Shown: positions 41,700 to 54,258 of the stretch, in pieces
Position numbering within the stretch: position 1 is the first letter of the stretch
Layout of the letters: each line of letters begins with the position of its first letter
DNA from: Glandiceps talaboti
Taxonomy: Eukaryota > Hemichordata > Enteropneusta > Spengelidae
Direction of reading: 5' to 3'
Length of the DNA stretch: 64,000 bases
Assembly: GCF_964340395.1 (NCBI RefSeq)
Contig: NC_135549.1
Location: 20,133,342-20,197,341, forward strand
Position numbers and translations under genes: made by a program
Notes under the pieces: model-generated
Database searches by the model: none
What the model saw: the letters and a program-made list of their open reading frames with translations, nothing else
What the model was told of the DNA's origin: nothing

Positions 41700-42060
41700 A
41701 CAAGCATAAGGGAGACGTCACTAATTCAAGGGGAGGGCCGATGTAATTACGGGGGGGGCAGATTTTACAAATCGGTGCTCGAGGAACTAGGGCCATATCT
41801 TTGGAAATGGAATTAGAGGAGGGTCACATTTTACTTTAACCTATTGTATTATCTAACTTCACATTATTATGTGATTTTTGGCATCCCACCGCTGTCACAT
41901 CACACTGCTGCAACATCCCACCACTGCCACTGTTATACCTTAATATCAGAATATATAATGTAATCGCTTCTGACAAACATGCAGTGAATCAATTGTTAGT
42001 TGTGGTGTAAGGAGAGGAGTGCGTCTCGCATGAGTGTAGGGTGAAAGGTTAGTCTAGCTC

Positions 42061-42146
42061 CTAGACCTCGGATGTTCTTCCGATACATGATAGAATACGA
42101 CACGCGACCCAACATCACTATCGAGGATGGAACATCCGCGGTCTAG
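42061..42146. repeat. Hairpin with 17-base arms inside M1 copy 2
   Basis: Arms 42061-42077 and 42130-42146 pair at 16 of 17 positions around a 52-base loop. Possibly the end of a nested insertion: the phrase GTCTCGCA...GGTGAAAGG occurs both just before this hairpin (42023) and just after the next one (42599). Confidence 0.8.
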
Positions 42147-42533
42147 CAAAAGTCATCTCTACAGTTCAGGGTATAAATAACTGCCAATCAGAGAACTGCA
42201 TTGGCGACAAGCACAAACGGAGGACAATAGCTATTTTTTCATGCACATTCAGCTTAAGGTGGGGCTTGTAAAAATAACCACCAATGTCTTAACTGATATG
42301 TGTGAATGACAATGTCTACACACTCATCAAACTCACAATTACCATAAACTGATAAGACATAATAGTTAGTAGTTTGTTATCATCACGTGATATTGGACAT
42401 TAGTATTATAGAGCATTAACATTATAGAGGTCATGGGTTATTGAATATATTAACATATATTTATGCATACATGGTCCAACCCACGGCCATATGTCATCTC
42501 AATGGAATGTGAAGTCTGACAATGACATTAGCT

Positions 42534-42601
42534 AGACGTTCGGGCAAGCTCCCACCGCGAACTTCGTTCGCTTATCGTATCGAAAGAAAGCCCGAACGTC
42601 T
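42534..42601. repeat. Hairpin with perfect 12-base arms inside M1 copy 2
   Basis: Arms 42534-42545 and 42590-42601 are perfect inverted copies. A second perfect stem, GCGAAC/GTTCGC around TTC, lies in the loop at 42557-42571. Confidence 0.85.
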
Positions 42602-44369
42602 CGCAGCAAGACTAGGTGAAAGGTGTGATAAGATATTGAAGATAATGTACTGTTGAGGAGTGAGGAAGTTGAGCTAGGTCCAGGCAATATGGGCAGTGCA
42701 CCAATTAAATCTAGTCTTTGGGAGTTCTGGCCTTCTACACTATTCTGCGAATAAGATCCAAACACAGGAATTAATTAACACAGCGCCTTCACAAAAATCA
42801 TACTGGGGCTAGTACTGGTTTAAAATTATCAATGTGATGGCAGCGGTGTGATAGAGGCGTTACCATTGATTCTGAGACTCATGTCCCCTTTCAAGTCTGA
42901 CAGAGTTTTAACACACAGAGTATTTGAATACGGGAAGGGTCATATTGTTAGAGGAAGGAAATTGAAACGGGTCACTTTTTAGAAAACGAAATATGAAAAG
43001 GGTCACATTTTTTGCAACGGGCCAGGCTTGATCCCCCCCCCCCCGATATCACGGAAGTCTCCCTGAACGTGTGCGACTATTCTTACAGTGACGTCGACGG
43101 CAGCTTTTGATTTTCAAAAACTCAGCGAAAAATTCATGTAATTGAGCTATATTTTAAATAATCTTGAGTGGCTTTTACTTATTTGCAATTCACAGTCTAT
43201 CATCGCTTTGAATTTGTAAAAAAAAAAAAAGTCCGAAATTGGATAAATATATATATGATCATAATTACCAAATAATACTTTTGCAAATGTTATTTCAATA
43301 TTTTTTTGTACCTAGCTTTTTCATTGGTATTGTCCTCACCGTGGTCTACCTACTGAGTTCGTACGATTTAATTACTAAAACGTCAAAAGATCTGAACATT
43401 GATTACAATTTAACGAAATTATCAGTCTTTGAAGTAAGCTCAAATTGGTAACCTGTGAGGAACGTAATGTCATAATGTTATATTCGCGAACCAATTTATC
43501 CAATTCTCGTTAAGCTGACAGTATTATCTCTTTAAATTGGGACCCCATCAAGTGTAACGGTCATAAAAGTATCAAATAGCGTAATTCCATACTTATTTAA
43601 ATGGTTAAGAAAACTATGTGACATTTGACCCCTACTCATTTATCCACTCAAAGTGCGTGTATCCATTACTTATTAGTTGCTCCGACCGAGTGCGTACATG
43701 TTTTGTTTGACGTTTCGACAGAAGTATTATTTTTCTGTGAATAGACTGGTGTACACTCGCGCTTGTGCGTGTATTTGTTGTTAAAATCATCATAAAATAT
43801 GCTTGCGTTGTTATAATCAAAGATGCGCTACCTGCAATTGGAACGTTTTTGGGTTTTTAAATGTTTTTTTTTTAGGGAAGGTATTACTTAATCGTAATGT
43901 CGTACACTGTTAGCAGTATTGCATCACCTTGGGTAAACATACCACAATTTCAACCTGTTCACTACTGCTTATGTATAATACCAACAACTGATTAGCATGT
44001 ACATGTCTAATTATTGGTATTTTAACAGTTTTCAGTGAATATATGCGGTCTAACCGAAAAATGATATTCCAGTTATAATGTGTACAGTGTTAACATGAAG
44101 ATGTACTCAAAACCGTGTTTTCGCTTGGCACTACACTACCTACAGATAATATTGACCACTAATTATTAACAGAATGTCTTTTTATGAGTAACCAACCAAT
44201 ATGCCGTTGGTTATTTGATGAAGAAAATGTCCCAGTTGCAGCTAGTGCAGGTTTTAAACCCCAATTCACAATACTCACACTTCTATATTCAACTGAATTG
44301 CATCTAAACGCATTCTGAGAGTTTCGCATTGATTTGACTAGAACTATATTAAGCTCTGTCAGTGTCACA

Positions 44370-44466
44370 TCGGAACCATGCATTTGTCGAAGCATGTAGC
44401 CTCCGTAGCTGGCTGCGTTGTCGGCTTGACATGGCAAGCGCGCGCGTTCTAACCACACAGCCTGCG
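44370..44466 (-). mobile_element. Degraded tRNA-like SINE head
   Basis: On the minus strand CAGGCTGTGTGGTTAGAACG (44463 to 44444) resembles the D-arm and A box of a tRNA-derived SINE. A GGTTCCGATG follows, but about 65 bases downstream, farther than in a normal head, so the B box is either displaced by an insertion or coincidental. Confidence 0.35.
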
Positions 44467-45483
44467 AACTCAGTGATTGTGTGTTTATTGATACCATGTG
44501 TAGAGAAGCTGATCAAGTTACCTTGATCTGATATAGTTGCCTTTATATACTAATTTGACTTTTGTATAAATAATCTCGAACGCCAACAGGTGATGTGCTA
44601 ATTGTATGCTGAAAAACGAAGCATAGCCAAAAACTCTTAGTAAGTTGGAAAAAACTGACGTCGCAGTCTGACAAAACGCTTGCCACGTTCTCTATCCAGC
44701 CTCCCATGGAGGCTATGCTATTTATGAATGTAAATAGTCAACGTCTGAGAACATATACTACATAATCCGTTCTTATCCACATAGCCTCTTTAAAATCATA
44801 CGAATGACCAGAAATAGCAATATCCATAATTCAAAATCGACAGAAATAAAACTAAGAACATAGCAACTGTACTTTTTTAGCCATAATGTTGAAATTTATC
44901 TTGATATGTAAAGAAAAGTAGCCACATGAGAATCTTAAATAATTAGTTACGTTCAAGCCATTATTCTCACGGCGATACTTATGGACTCCTTTTGAATCTA
45001 TGATTATCATAAATTATCAGATTCCCGCCAATAGACTAGACTAGCGTTGCTTGTTTCTGTGAAATGCTCGTATGCACAGTTCTAATGGGGACGCCATCTC
45101 GTAATTCAGCATTACAGTAATTTACCGATAGTCAACGTTGGTTTCTTTAAATTGGCATCTTTGTTCCAACGCGAGTAACAATTCAAGTAGTCTTAGCTGG
45201 GCGAATAGCGATTCTCTGCACAATATATATTTATCATTGCGATCGCATTTTTGAGTACTTTCTCTTTTATTGAACTCGCGACTCTTACACATAAATGCGA
45301 TATTTTTTTACAAACAGCACAATGGAAACAATGGCTCAACTGAACTAGAAAAATAATACTAGCATTGAAAAATTTGCTTTGCCTTTTCCTAGCAGATTGT
45401 CGCCATGCATTGTTACATTGTAACAACATGTATTTTTCAGGCATGTCATTTGAGTGAAATGGAACCATTGCGCTTCATCAAGT

Positions 45484-45625
45484 GTCGATAAAAGAATTAA
45501 GATGTAGCAATGTTAGTGAGATTTGATTTTGTTGTCGAGCAAGAAAATAAGATTTAGCAATGTCTGTGAAGACTGACGATAATAAAACGTAACAATGTTG
45601 GTTTGATTTTCGTCGAGCCAGACAG
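45484..45625 (+). repeat. Degenerate repeat of TCGAGCCAGACG / TGTAGCAATGTT units, copy B
   Basis: Three successive units: GTCGATAAAAGAATTAAGAT then GTAGCAATGTT; GTCGAGCAAGAAAATAAGAT then TTAGCAATGTC; then ACGTAACAATGTT before GTCGAGCCAGACAGG. Period about 55 bases. Related to the array at about 8.5-8.9 kb. Confidence 0.6.
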
Positions 45626-46320
45626 GGTTTGTTTCATCTTAACTGGCTTTCATTGTACAGTATACGCTAATCGTTACTACAGCAACTACCAAATGTATAA
45701 CAAATCCCTATGTCGTATTGCTTTATAGCTACGAGATGGGGGTGTCGTACAAGTGGTCGTGTTTGTAACCACATTCAATTATTCCCCCGGTTTTAATAAT
45801 TCTTTTGTACAATTTTCCGGGTGTGGATGGGAAGTACAAACATGACCGCTCAGGCGTACGTGACATGCAATATGTATATAGCTGTTACAGGGTCACAATT
45901 CATTTATTTCATATGTATCTTCATATTTACATCTTATTAAGATTTGTGCAATCAGAGAATTGTGTCATATAGTTTTCAATGTTTCATTAATACATAAGTT
46001 ATTACAAGACCATCAGCGTCTAACAATACTTACATCGACCGGATCTCCGTAAAAAATTACCTAATCCCATTACACATACAGGTTGTTACAGACCAGAGTA
46101 ACGTTCGAAATTGTCTGTGGTGATGCGATCTCACGTAATTTTGACATTTAAAGATTACCAATTCCATACATATAGCCGTGGTTGTGCATTAATTCACAAA
46201 AGACAAATACAATACGGTACAAATATACAATGTGTATAATATAGTAATATATAGCCAGTCTTTAAGTACCACGAATAATGATGTGATCGTGGTGGGTGAC
46301 AGTACGATATTCAATTACAG

Positions 46321-46675
46321 CCCGTTTCAAGTTACCGTTCACCAGCAGCTACGTTTGACTCAACCACTCAGAAACCAATTAGAAACCGTGCATGTTACAT
46401 TTTAAAATAACAATATTGAATGAATCATACGTGGTTTACTTGCGACATTTTGTCCATGAACTAACATGTCATCATGCAGACCTCACATTGCAGACGTCTA
46501 AACACATTGGCGCCCGCGTGTCTGAGTCTAGCTGCAGGACTTATAAATGCTTTATTTCATTATTAGACAAAATGTAGCAAGAAATTTACATCTTGCTACT
46601 TTAGTGTAGAATATGTACTTTCTTATTGGTTTGTGCCTAAACATACAGAGCCGGTGAAAGGTAATGTGAAACGTG
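46321..46675. mobile_element. MITE, family M3, complete copy
   Basis: The left end CCCGTTTCAAGTTACCGTTC and the right end, inverted (CACGTTTCACATTACCTTTC), pair with mismatches. The similarity extends about 60 bases inward to the AACCAATTAGAAA phrase. A perfect 9-pair hairpin (46574-46599) lies inside. No coding content. The left half is found again at 21118-21230. Confidence 0.75.
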
Positions 46676-47385
46676 ATTTATTTACTGCAGGGATTGGAAG
46701 TGCTTTTCATAATTTGAAACATACTTATGGGTATGCAAGCATTTCAAAGTAGTTGGCTGTTATTACTCAATCAGTTCATTCTGGAGTAATGCGTTTCGCA
46801 TTGACTATATAATATCATTATTATTTGTAAAGCAGACACCAGTACTCAAACCCATAACATCAGTTTTGACGCATTCCACTTAAAACGAATCGAGTTATTG
46901 ATATTAACAATGACCCACTTACATGAATATTTTGAATCGTTTCCTCATTATTTTTGAATAACTTTGAAAAATATTAATTTTACTGTTGTTCATCGTCAAT
47001 TTGTTGAATAATTTGTTTGCAGTCGTCCTTGTAATAGAATCATCTTCATGCAGGTGAATCCTTTGTGTATACAATAAATACTAATAAAACACTAAATAAA
47101 ATCCTTCCATTAGAATCAATGACTAATGGTACTGTCTTGAACGATATTTTTCATAGTCAAGTGATACTCCATTCCAAATAATGATGAGTTAGATATTGGT
47201 GTACATCAGTAATATATCCAATATATCACGTGACTAATTGCCATGGTTGTTACCATCCATTTGTTGCAATTCTGAAGATGCTATATCTATTGGCTGTTTA
47301 ATACGGCTTTTTATATTTTTGTAACTGAGTGTGTTTCTCACCGTAACATCTTAAAAAGTAAAACACGAAATAGTAAGTGTATGTA

Positions 47386-47424
<39 letters not shown>

Positions 47425-48486
47425 ATGTTGGTAGTACTTTCAATTCATAATCATACTTTTAATATTCTAGATGCCTAGAATTGACAATTACAGTCAGCAA
47501 TAAACAATTAATTTCGCTCTGATACGTATTTGTTAGGTCGCCATCTTACAATCAGTGACGTTGTGATTCTTTCTAATCCCTAAATAGGGTCGGCCGGGTC
47601 ATGAGAAACACACAAATAAAAAGGTCCGCCCTCATCAAAGTTGTTAAAAAGTCTTAAGGGGAAAAGTCCAGTCAAGCATATTGTTGCTGTTAGTACACTT
47701 GTATTGATTACTGCTATCAACGTACGTATCACTTTGGATGACAAAATAGCGCCCCGTGGCCAGTAACATGCTCAACTTTGAAACCTTGGAGAGAATCCCT
47801 ACTGCACTTGACATGTGTTCAGCTATTTTCGAATTTCCTGCAAGGGTTTATGGGAAAGCTGCTGGTGTTGAAACTATTTACCGTAATTTATTTTTCTTGA
47901 CACTCTTTATGTTTGTCAATTCAGAAATAAGTCGCCTGGACTTTTCTCTTTAGTAAGTGCTAAGGAGATAATAATACATTGATCATTGATCGTTACAGAC
48001 AAACGCCATCAACCGTCTCTGAGATGATTATTTCCAAGCCAGAGACTCAAAAACAGACAAATCTATTTATTAATTCATTTTGTGTGTTTGGTTTCAGTGA
48101 CTCGTCAGGAATACCGAAAACCGAATCTCTGACCCGTAAACCGCTCATTAGGTTAAGTTGGTTGAACTAATTGCCTATTTACGTACGTCACAAGACTCGT
48201 CAAGTGGGAATAGCATTATAAACAAGGAAGTGGTGTAGTGAACTTAAAACTCGCTTGGGAAGAGAGGTAGCGTCATGATTTCTCACATGTAAAATGTTTT
48301 TAATCTTTAATCATGCACACTGAATAGTAACACAAAGAGGAAATGTCAGCGATAAATTGTGACAAATGGTAACCATGGTAAAAGTTAAGGAAAACATGTG
48401 CCTAGTTAAACGATTGCCAATGTAATGACCGATCTTGCTTGTGTGAATTGCAATTTGTAATTGTATCGCCCTTTATACATATGATG
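46676..48486. other. No gene recognised
   Basis: One (GT)n tract and a CCCTAAATAGGG palindrome at 47,579-47,590; otherwise nothing recognised. Confidence 0.6.
47376..47421. repeat. (GTAT)n(GT)n microsatellite
   Basis: A few ATGT units, then about 16 GT units. Confidence 0.95.
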
Positions 48487-48960
48487 TAAATGTGATGTAA
48501 ATGTGATGTGATGTGATGTGATGTGATGTGATGTTATGTTATGTTATGTGATGTGACGTGACGTGACGTGTGGTATGGTGTGATGTGATGTGATGTGATA
48601 TGGTGTGGTGTGGTGCGATGCGATGTGATGTGACGTGTGGTGTGCTGTGGTGTGGTGTCATGTAATGTAATGTAACTGAAATGAGAGCATAGTACATTGA
48701 CATTGTATAATGCGTGCACTCTGTGTTGTGATGTGGTGGCACTATGATATGTGATGTGATGTGATGTGATGTGACGTGACGCGATAAGATACGATACGTT
48801 ACGATACGATACGATACGATACGATGACATATCGACGAGAGGAGAATGATGTGTTCTCTTGTCTTGTCTTGTGATCTGATGTGATATGAAATGTGACGTG
48901 ACCTAAATGTGATGCTATGTGCTGAGATGTAATGTGATGCGATGCGCTGCGATCTACATT
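48487..48960. repeat. Degenerate TGATG/TGACG pentanucleotide satellite
   Basis: About 470 bases built from GTGAT and GTGAC pentamers with TGTGG, GATAC and GTCTT variants. A 70-base island at about 48660-48740 breaks it. Two minus-strand frames stay open through it as His/Thr/Ser-rich peptides, an effect of the unit. Variant blocks sit next to each other, as expected from local slippage. Confidence 0.93.
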
Positions 48961-49174
48961 CTGACCTCACAAACAAAATCTGATCCACTTAAAAGAAACA
49001 TTACTTATTCAGCATGCAAACAGATAATAGTAACAGCGTGAAGGAGCTAGGAAAATATACCGTAAATCTGTCCATTCTATCAATGCATTAAATTGGAAAT
49101 ACATCTACTCGCTCAAGGCACACCTTAAGAGTTGTTACCATTTCTAAATTCTAGCTAACCAAATCAGTTCGGAT

Positions 49175-49434
49175 CTACAGCGGCACAACTCCCTGGGGAG
49201 CATACAATCCATTGCAGCCATTATAAGCGCATGGGATTAAAGCATTCACATTGCAACCTCTATCCTACCAGGTCCCCAATTATACAGCTGGGTTGACTGA
49301 GGCACAATTGTGGTTCAAATCTTGCCCCAAGGACTTTAGCCACTCAGAAACAAACGGCATCGATGGGGCTCGAGAACCTGCAACCTCCAGATTCCAAACC
49401 GGCAACTCTAACCATTCGCCCATCACGACTCCAC
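49175..49434 (-). mobile_element. tRNA-derived SINE with conserved central domain
   Basis: On the minus strand from 49434: a tRNA-like head with A box GGGCGAATGGTTAGAG and a B box GGTTCTCGAGCCCC carrying an apparent 2-base insertion. The body follows: CTAAAGTCCTTGGGGCAAGA, then AACCCAGCTGTATAATTGGG, then ACCTGGTAGGATAGAGGTTG, ending near CTCCCCAGGGAGTTG. The head-plus-central-domain layout is typical of invertebrate tRNA SINEs. The 3' tail is unclear, so the lower boundary is approximate. Confidence 0.8.
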
Positions 49435-50189
49435 TGCATGCTGCTGCTGCACTGGAAATATTTTAAAATGTTGCGGTGCAGCAGAAAAAATGAAAACTTC
49501 CAAACTAAATAATAACACTATATCAACTGGTGAATCAGAGCTGTTGATCATAGTGAATACTGTTTCACTTTCTATTTGAAAATGATATATTTTACTATTT
49601 TTACATTTGTTCAATACCTTTTTGATTACATATTTGTATTTTCCATACTGATCCATCGAAAGTCTTTTCCACTAATCATATTCTCACCATGGCAACCAAA
49701 CATTAGTCAGAAAAACACAAAACGACGCATTTTGTATTTTCGTTATTATCAATTATTATTTTTCGCAGAGCAGAGATCACATCATCATGCAGCTTTGTAA
49801 TCTGGTATATGACAGTTTTTATAGTAAATTGTTCCTGTATTTGAAACGACATGAATGCTGCGTGCTATTTCTGACATTTAAATGGGGTTTTTTCCTAGAA
49901 TTTTATTTTAACAAACACGACGTTGTAGAGTATGGCTGGCAGCCTAATATCACGCACACATCTACATCAGTAGCATTGTCAACAAGCCAAAACGCAGTAT
50001 GTTCAGAAAACAATTACATACACTTTAATCTGCAGATTTATACATTTTTAACAGAACTGATTGTTTTCCATAGGTTTGCTCCTATATCGTTTGTTATTAA
50101 CAATATATATACTTTAAAATTATATTGAATTTAATGCCAGATATAGGACACGTACGTTTTGTAATCGTCATTGCATGTACCTAGTCATA

Positions 50190-50625
50190 TGGAATTTGAA
50201 GCATTCATTAAGGTATTGCCTAATTACCAAAAAATCATTAATTATGCAATGACTCATGAATGAAATTTATCACCCACATCTTCAAACCATATTGGACATG
50301 TGCGCTTTATTATCATCGATGCATGTAGCAAATTCATGACATTTGAAGCTTGCATTAATAAGATATTGCCTAATTAGCAAAATCGTTAATTTATGTAAAT
50401 GACTCATTAAAACTACTACATCAGCTACCTTGACAGGACACGTTTGATGTCGTCGATGGCCGATGTGTATTACAAATTAAATGGAATTTGCAAAGAAATA
50501 TAGGTAGTAAGTTTTATTTAATTGATGTAGTAGTTTTTTGAGATACCGTGTCCACAGACAGACAGACAGACAAGCAGGCAGACAGACCGACACATAACAT
50601 AACCTTTTCTTTGGGAAGGTGAAAC
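50190..50625 (+). mobile_element. Tandem-unit dispersed repeat with 3' hairpin, copy 3
   Basis: About three units with the same ATGGAATTTGAAGC, TAATTAGCAAAATCG and ATGACTCATTAAAA phrases. The copy ends in TTTTTTGAGATACCGTGTCC and a CAGA-rich microsatellite (50553-50592). A hairpin of different sequence but equal position follows: ACCTT/AAGGT at about 50603-50621. The stem differs from copy 2 on both sides yet still pairs, which supports a structural 3' end. Confidence 0.68.
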
Positions 50626-53600
50626 CCCAAACAGACTCACTTTGATATCTATCTTAGTACGACATGTATCGTTACACCTTCGCCGCTTTATTGTCATGTA
50701 TATCTAATGTATATCTAATTTGCATAGTCCAGGATAAATATACACAGGTGTACATGAGAAATGAACCCAATTAAATTGTCATATTAATTGTTTGGGGTTT
50801 TTTAATTATGTTTTATGACGTCTTTATGAACGACAACAAAACAAAACCTTGTCTTACATATTAGTTACGTTGCAAATAATTATAATCATGATACCGGAAG
50901 AAAGTGAGAAGTTGCGATGTTACTGTCATCGGTAATGACCGTCTTTTTTAACTACAACCGAATTACCATTCAAGTACACACGACCTGACTAGCGTTCAAT
51001 CATTGCGCTTCAAACTGAGAATTTAAAAGTAGAACAGTGATTAATTTGTAAAAGTGTTCTGCAATTAGTGCTTGTCGTCACGTACAAATCCTCCTGAGAT
51101 CTGATGCCTGGGGGGTCCTTTCCCTCCTCAAGTACTTCAAATACCAATACGGTCAGTTGGGTCATTTCATCAAACTTAACAGTTCAATGTTCGGTTATGA
51201 ACTCATCCAGCAAGAATTGGATGTCATGTTTCTATTTTCAGTAGACTTCATTGACTTTCAATTGCAATTTCGCATGGAGAAGAGGTGGGTTTGAAGAATA
51301 TAATCATACTAGTAGATATACGTGTAAGTCACAATTGATTGCTTAAACCTGCGCTAGTTGCAACTGGTACATATTTTCATCAAATACCCACATAGAAATT
51401 CTCTAAAATTTGGTCATTTGCTTATAAAAATAGACTGTATATGTTAAATGTAATTAGTGGTCAGTATGTTATATGTAGGTAGTGTAGTGACAAGTTTAAA
51501 TCTTGAGCGAAAGCTCTGTTTTAAATACGTCACCATGCCATGTCAAAACTATACCAGCTGTAACTTAGAGTATCATAATTATTTTGTCAATCACACAACC
51601 ACAAAATATTCATCACTGGAAATTGTATAATGTTGTACATGTTAATCAGTGGTTGAATATATCCATAAGCAGTACAGATCCATGTTGAAATCGTGATTGG
51701 CGTTGAGGGCACTGATTTTTGGGTGCGGACCCAACGGTCAATTTGAATTGATTTATCGTGTATACAGCTACAAAAAATACGTTTACTATGTACACGTGAT
51801 GCAATACTGTTCATCGATCAGTGCATGATATTACGAGTAAGCTTTTTTACCTAACAAAACATTTTTAAAAAACTGTTCCAGTTGCAGCTATTGCAGTCAA
51901 CATGTGTTTGACTGCCACAATTTACAGAGAACACTAGTTTATATTTATCAAATGAATGACTATCAAAGTTTCTGGTAAACTGGGTTCTTGCCACCAAACG
52001 TACGCAAAAGAAGTGTCTATCCACCTAATATGTCGAATTCCCAAATACACACTTTTATGCAGTAGACTGTGTTATATCGTTGACAAAAATGGGTGTTGAC
52101 GCAGGATTGGATGGTATTACACACAGTAGGCTAATCCGTCTGACAGTAGGATGGGGGGGGGGGGCTGATAACATCCTGATCCGAAAGCACAGCCACCCAT
52201 ATTGGTAATAACGTGTTTATTACATGCCAAGTTTAACGTATAATGTATGGTTGGATATATATATTGATGTTTGCACATCCTTTTAGATTACCAGCATTTG
52301 AGAGCATCTACTAAAAATCGCTATTTAGACATTGATTTTTCCTCTATATTGCCCATGGGCAATATCATAAGCTCTTCAAGTACCCCGGATGTTTCTGTAT
52401 TTGACAGTTGCAAGATTATATTATATGATATTGAGGCATGTGATAAAAGATCTGCATACGGCAATTTTTTTCTCAGCGCTGTCCTTTCCAGTAACGTTAT
52501 TGCTAGGCTAAAAAACAGGAAAATACGTTAACTTTGAAAAGCTATCCTAATTAGCATATAAATGTAAAATCCACGTAGTAGGAACAATGAGATCTGATAT
52601 GAAGAAAATGAAGTGATTAATGGGAGTCGAAGTGTACCATAACATATTTAGAGTGTAAATTACACAGATATTATATAAATTAACGTCAAACATTTGAACT
52701 TAGGTAAATCGGGTCACCTTATTACCGTGATTTTATAGAGGGGGGGGTATGAAAGTGTTGGCTTTCGCAACAGTGTTTTATTGGCTGTCGCGTACACTAT
52801 AGCAGTACTCCATCAGCATACATAGAGCCCAGGGAATCGAAGGTTCAATGTACGGCGTGAAGGAGGAGAGGGGTCGATGTATGTTTGAAGTGCTCTACTT
52901 GTTCTCATTTATTTCCTAATGCTAATTCCGAAAACCTTTTTCCCTTATTGCTGTCGATAATCCAGCTTTGTAAGGCCATGTAGTGGCGTTAACCTCACCT
53001 AACAGTTACAACCGACTTTTGCTAGCACTGTTCCTATTTACTATGTAATACGTTTCTTTTCTGACAGACAAACACATTTCTCCAAGACAAACACATTTTT
53101 TCCATTTAGTAATGGCGACTTAATTTTAATATTTGTGTAAAAATGTTCCCGCTCAACACTATACATGTAATACGTATGTGTACTGATGAGGGAAAAAAAC
53201 AACTCGAGAACAGCGATTATGACGTCATGCATTCGTCTGGCTATCAGTGTGTATAGTATCTCGTCCTTTGAAAACTCGAAATCTAATGACCCAGAACTCC
53301 TAATACGCGTGAGTAAAATGTACTGTCGTAATGAAGTATTTATTGCCTTGTATATTCATTTATAGACGCTCATTGGTAACAAATAACACGTTCAGCTCGT
53401 GTTTACACGCTGTAGTCATTACACAATATGTTGAAAGCGAGAGGGAACAGTTGTCGGTTATTCAATAAGGGACTGGTCAGTTTCTTTGACGTGGTGGGGA
53501 AGTGGGCGACTTCTTGTTTGATACAACATAATGTATCTGACCTACCCACCCAACTGTAAAATCCAAAACAGGATGAGTTCCTTATCACAAATTCTAAAAC

Positions 53601-53856
53601 TCGCATGTTTTCCACATGCCTGACTGCATTTTATAAATCTCGATTTGAGTAAATGGTCAGTGCATATGATGGTCAATGTCATCGGTAAGAGAAGGGGTGT
53701 ACACTGAAGGTTTGGGGTTTCTGTTAAGGCATTTTTAGGCTATCCATAGTCCATTCGGCTACCGTTTTACCGCTTTGCAAGGTTAAATATAATGCAAATT
53801 TTAACGGTTGAGTATTTACATGACTTATTAAACATTGATTGATTACTATCAAACAG
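50626..53856. other. No gene recognised
   Basis: Two short poly-G runs (about 52,153 and 52,740) and short frames without domains. Confidence 0.6.
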
Positions 53857-53864
53857 GTATATCC

Positions 53865-54250
53865 TAGTCTAGTTCCTGACGACCGTGTTCCGATTTTACA
53901 CTACGTTATCTTCCCACATTACGTCTAGTCAATGTCATTATTCTCGCACAGAATTCTGTGTCGTCCCCCCCCCCCCTACAGAATTCATATAAACGTGGTG
54001 ACGTTGTTGCGTCCCCACATGTTTTTGTACTGGAGGTTTTACTTTTTTTATGGTTCACAGCTGTACCAAATAGATATTGATGAGCGATGACAACAGATTG
54101 TCAATTTATGATGGATTACTGCTGACATGCTCAGTTTACCCTTCGCCCAGCATGACATTTAAAGCTTAGAGTAACGACATTGACTAGACGTAATATGCGA
54201 AGATATAACGTAGTGTAAAATCGGAACACGGTCGTCAGGAACTAGACTAC
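53865..54250. mobile_element. MITE with about 75-base terminal inverted repeats, family M2
   Basis: The left end begins TAGTCTAGTTCCTGACGACC and the right end is its near-perfect reverse complement for about 75 bases. Both sides are bordered by GTATATCC (53857-53864 and 54251-54258), an 8-base target duplication, or 9 bases with one mismatch. That size fits hAT-like (8) or Mutator-like (9) insertion. The interior (about 230 bases) has no coding content; it holds a CACAGAATTCTGTG palindrome and a poly-C run. Confidence 0.9.
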
Positions 54251-54258
54251 GTATATCC

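Larger units (their letters stand above)
41700..43075. mobile_element. Non-autonomous DNA-transposon-like element, family M1 copy 2
   Basis: The left end is AGGGAGACGTCACTAAT from 41709; the right end, inverted, is AGTCTCCCT closing at about 43063. Homology to copy 1 includes the GGAGTTCTGGCCTTC block (42720-42734) and a right subterminal run of GGGTCACATTTT-like motifs (42945, 42976, 42999) ahead of a poly-C tract. The copy is about 300 bases longer than copy 1, and two hairpins at 42061-42146 and 42534-42601 lie in the extra part. No protein was found. Confidence 0.7.
43076..46320. other. No gene recognised apart from SINE trace and unit repeat
   Basis: Holds the weak SINE head at 44.4 kb and the TGTAGCAATGTT array at 45.5 kb. 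Confidence 0.55.

Noticed and set aside
48534-48988. 149-codon His/Thr/Ser-rich frame
   Set aside because: Effect of the pentamer satellite; two frames of the same strand are open together, which a real gene would not need.
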